Source of the DNA: Apis mellifera
Lineage: Eukaryota > Arthropoda > Insecta > Hymenoptera > Apidae
Reading direction: 5' to 3'
Length of the DNA stretch: 64,000 nucleotides
Assembly (NCBI RefSeq): GCF_003254395.2
Contig: NC_037644.1
Coordinates: forward strand, 7,780,086-7,844,085
The notes under the pieces are model-generated. The model made no database searches, was not told where the DNA came from, and saw nothing but the letters and a program-made list of their open reading frames with translations. Both the position numbers and the translations under genes were made by a program. Shown here in pieces: positions 61,901 through 64,000 of this stretch. Numbering within the stretch: the stretch's first letter is position 1; every line of letters begins with the position of its first letter.

Positions 61901-64000
61901 TATTATTATTTTAAAATTGAAAATATTTTTTATATATTATTTTTAAATATTATTTAAATATATTTTTAAATATTGAAATTAATATTATTAAATATTTTTT
62001 ATTAATAATTATTTTAAATAGATATGTTAAAAAAATAAATAGTAATTATTAATATATAAAAATATACAATTTTATTTAAATTATTTATTTTATTAATTTA
62101 TTTATTTTATTTATTATAAAATATTCATTATATAAAATAATTTTTTAAATTTTATTTTGAAAAAATATTTATTTCTAAATTATTTTTATCTTATTTCAAT
62201 TTATATATTTATGAATATTATATTTATACGAATCTATTATAAAATATTCTATATAATGCATCTGTAATAAAAATAGATTTTTTATTTTCGTTTATTTAAT
62301 GTTAAATTTAAGTGAAATATTTCCTTCTATCCATCTCTTATTATCAGTTAACTTGTAGTTGTCATTGATCCGCTCCTATAAGCCACGGCAACTTCTCATA
62401 AACGCTTCCACTACGATCAGTGCAACGCACGACGCAACCAATCAGCCGGCCGGTCGGAATGTCGGGCAGTGAATCTAAGATAAGGACATGTGACGACTTC
62501 GAGGCTTCGTGTGAAAGCGGTTTGTCGCCACTAAAATTTGCTACGCATCAATTTATTCGGCTTAAATCAAAATTTTATGAAATAGCAATTAACAAATTAA
62601 TTTTTTAATTTATTATGTAAAATTTTTTCAGATTATTAAAAAAATAAATAATATTATTATTATTATAACGTAATTATATTTTTAATATTTGATTTCAAAT
62701 AATATTTAATTTCAAACAAAATGGATTGTATAGAAATTCATTTTAACTTGTGATAAGTTGAGATAAAATGAATTTCGATAACATTAGAACTTGAGACTGC
62801 TCGGATTCGCTTCTGTCGCGTGCCACAGTCAGTACTTATCGCTTGCCGGCTTTTCTGATGCCGCTAAACAAGACGCGTCGTGCACTCTACTACCATCACC
62901 CCTGTATCCCGAGCACCCCTTCACACTTCTCTCCCCTGTTTCTCCTGTCTCCTTTCTATCTCCCCTCTCTCTCACCTTTCTCTTTCTCCGATCAATAAAA
63001 TAGCCCATCTCCCGCGAAAGCTTATCGTTCGTTTGAATTTTAGCGATTATTATCACCTTTTTCACCTATATCACCTAAGTTTTCATTCACATCTTTATTG
63101 TAGTGTCAGCTTATATAATTAAAAATGCAATAGTATTATTCACAAATAATTCTTTTAATCAAAATGTTTCATGATTTTCAAAAATCTTTATTCAAATCAT
63201 TAAATTTTAAATGATTAATGCAGAAACAATATTTAGAAAAATTGATTTTTTTTTTAATTAAAAGAGATTTTAATTTTGATTTTTAACTTCTATTTTTATG
63301 TACTTTTATTTCTAATATTGTATATAAAATTATATTTATTGTAAAACATTATTACTTATATTTGATTTTAATAAATAAAGGTAGTTTTTATCTGTTTTGT
63401 ATAATTGAATAAAATGTGATTTACTACTTTTATAAAATTATTTTAAAATTAGAATATTAAAAATATTTGAAAATTTAATTGTTGCTTATATAAAAATTAT
63501 TATTTTTCAGATCAAAGAACTTGTTCTTGACAATTGCAGAAGTACACATATAGTTGGTCTGACAGATGAATTTGTTGCATTAGAATCACTAAGTCTCATT
63601 AATGTGGGTCTTACCAGTCTAAAAGGCTTTCCAAGACTATCAAGTCTTAAAAAGGTAAGCAAATATATCAATATAATTTTAAAACTAAAAGAATATGAAA
63701 TTATGTGAATATTAATATTTTGTGTAATTACTTTTTGATTATTACATATTTAAATATTATTAAATATTATATATATATAATATTTTAATTTATATTTTAA
63801 TATTTTATCAATGCAATATAAAATTTTATAAAAGACTTATTGAAATAACGATAAACTATTCTTATTATTTTGCATAGTTGGAACTTAGTGACAACAGAAT
63901 TTCTGGAGGTTTAAATCTTCTTCAATCAAGTCCCAAATTAACTCATCTTAATCTTAGTGGAAACAAGATCAAAGATCTTGATACACTTCAACCTTTAGTA
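58935..64000 (+). CDS. Anp32a: ANP32-family acidic leucine-rich nuclear phosphoprotein, 5' part
   Basis: Three exons are visible: 58935-58982, 63511-63654 and 63878 to the window edge, all joined in phase 0 and giving the first 105 residues. The start MEKRIELEKRGRNP matches the short basic N-terminal cap of ANP32 proteins. It is followed by IKELVLDNCRS, GLTDEFVALESLSLINVGLT, LKKLELSDNRISGG and LTHLNLSGNKIKDL, the first leucine-rich repeats of the family. ANP32 proteins bind histones and phosphatase 2A and act in chromatin, mRNA export and apoptosis; the Drosophila relative is Mapmodulin. The remaining repeats and the acidic tail lie beyond the window. Splice sites are GTAAGC with TTTTTCAG, then GTAAGC with TGCATAG. 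The symbol indicates the family; assignment to A over B or E is not decidable from this part. Confidence 0.93.
58983..63510 (+). other. First intron of the ANP32 gene with several GC-rich islands
   Basis: The 4.5-kb intron alternates AT-rich sequence with islands of higher GC at about 58983-59560, 60440-60880, 61300-61640, 61745-61830, 62340-62560 and 62780-63010. The islands contain clustered CG dinucleotides and sites such as CCAAT (near 62440), GCCATCTT (61574) and TCAAGGTCA (60850-60858). The motif CGAGTGTAGAGAG at about 59085 repeats one in the 5' UTR (about 58732). No coding exon is evident. Intronic promoters, enhancers or non-coding exons are possible. Confidence 0.4.
61806..62383. 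mobile_element. Possible hAT-like remnant
   Basis: CAGTGCCGTAGCTAC at 61806 resembles the start of hAT-type elements, and GATCCGCTCCTATAAG near 62370 resembles the right end of another hAT subtype; the intervening ~500 bp is nearly pure AT. The two ends are not inverted repeats of each other, so the boundaries and the call are weak. Confidence 0.2.

Noticed and set aside
57621..62384. Inverted GGGGCGGATC / GATCCGCTCC words as ends of a 4.8-kb element
   Set aside because: The match is short and the interval contains the ANP32 promoter and first exon; chance or two separate remnants is more likely.
1..64000. CRISPR arrays, operons, ribosome binding sites and other prokaryotic features
   Set aside because: The interrupted genes, splice signals and poly(A) signals are eukaryotic. 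The regular repeats seen are microsatellites, minisatellites or duplications without spacer structure.

Overview
The window is nuclear DNA from an insect, most likely a bee. It is very AT-rich, with short phased exons in long low-complexity introns, many (AT)n microsatellites, and a broken mariner whose terminal repeats resemble the honeybee mariners. The genus Apis is an inference from that mariner and from base composition. All gene models were built by hand from splice signals and reading-frame phase.

Layout: (1) 1-7100 has no recognisable gene. It may hold the last few codons and a long 3' UTR of a plus-strand gene entering from the left, ending at a poly(A) signal at 7097-7102, and it carries two copies of a short inverted-repeat element. 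(2) 8541-27.7 kb is a minus-strand gene of 16 coding exons for a 1054-residue M1-family aminopeptidase-like protein with an N-terminal membrane anchor. Its introns hold a truncated mariner, two islands of a ~240-bp repeat, a hAT-like MITE, a third inverted-repeat element and several local duplications. (3) 27.8-34 kb is intergenic or promoter DNA. (4) 34.0-45.2 kb is a plus-strand gene of 14 coding exons for a 959-residue secreted M1 aminopeptidase-like protein, head-to-head with the first. (5) 45.2-48.8 kb is AT-rich intergenic DNA. (6) 48.8-54.6 kb is a plus-strand gene for a 717-residue BTB/POZ protein with a long unrecognised basic tail. (7) 54.6-58.4 kb is mostly empty. (8) 58.4-64.0 kb holds the start of an ANP32-family gene (acidic leucine-rich nuclear phosphoprotein 32), cut by the window edge; its 4.5-kb first intron contains several GC-rich islands.

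The most interesting result is the M1 pair. Both genes have long intact frames whose exons join in phase, and they share intron phases across the catalytic half, so they are paralogs. Yet both have lost the zinc-binding HExxH motif and the transition-state tyrosine. In one the exopeptidase motif survives only as GIDEN; in the other it is gone, and the third zinc ligand is a lysine. One is predicted membrane-anchored and the other secreted, which suggests retained non-catalytic roles such as peptide or protein binding.
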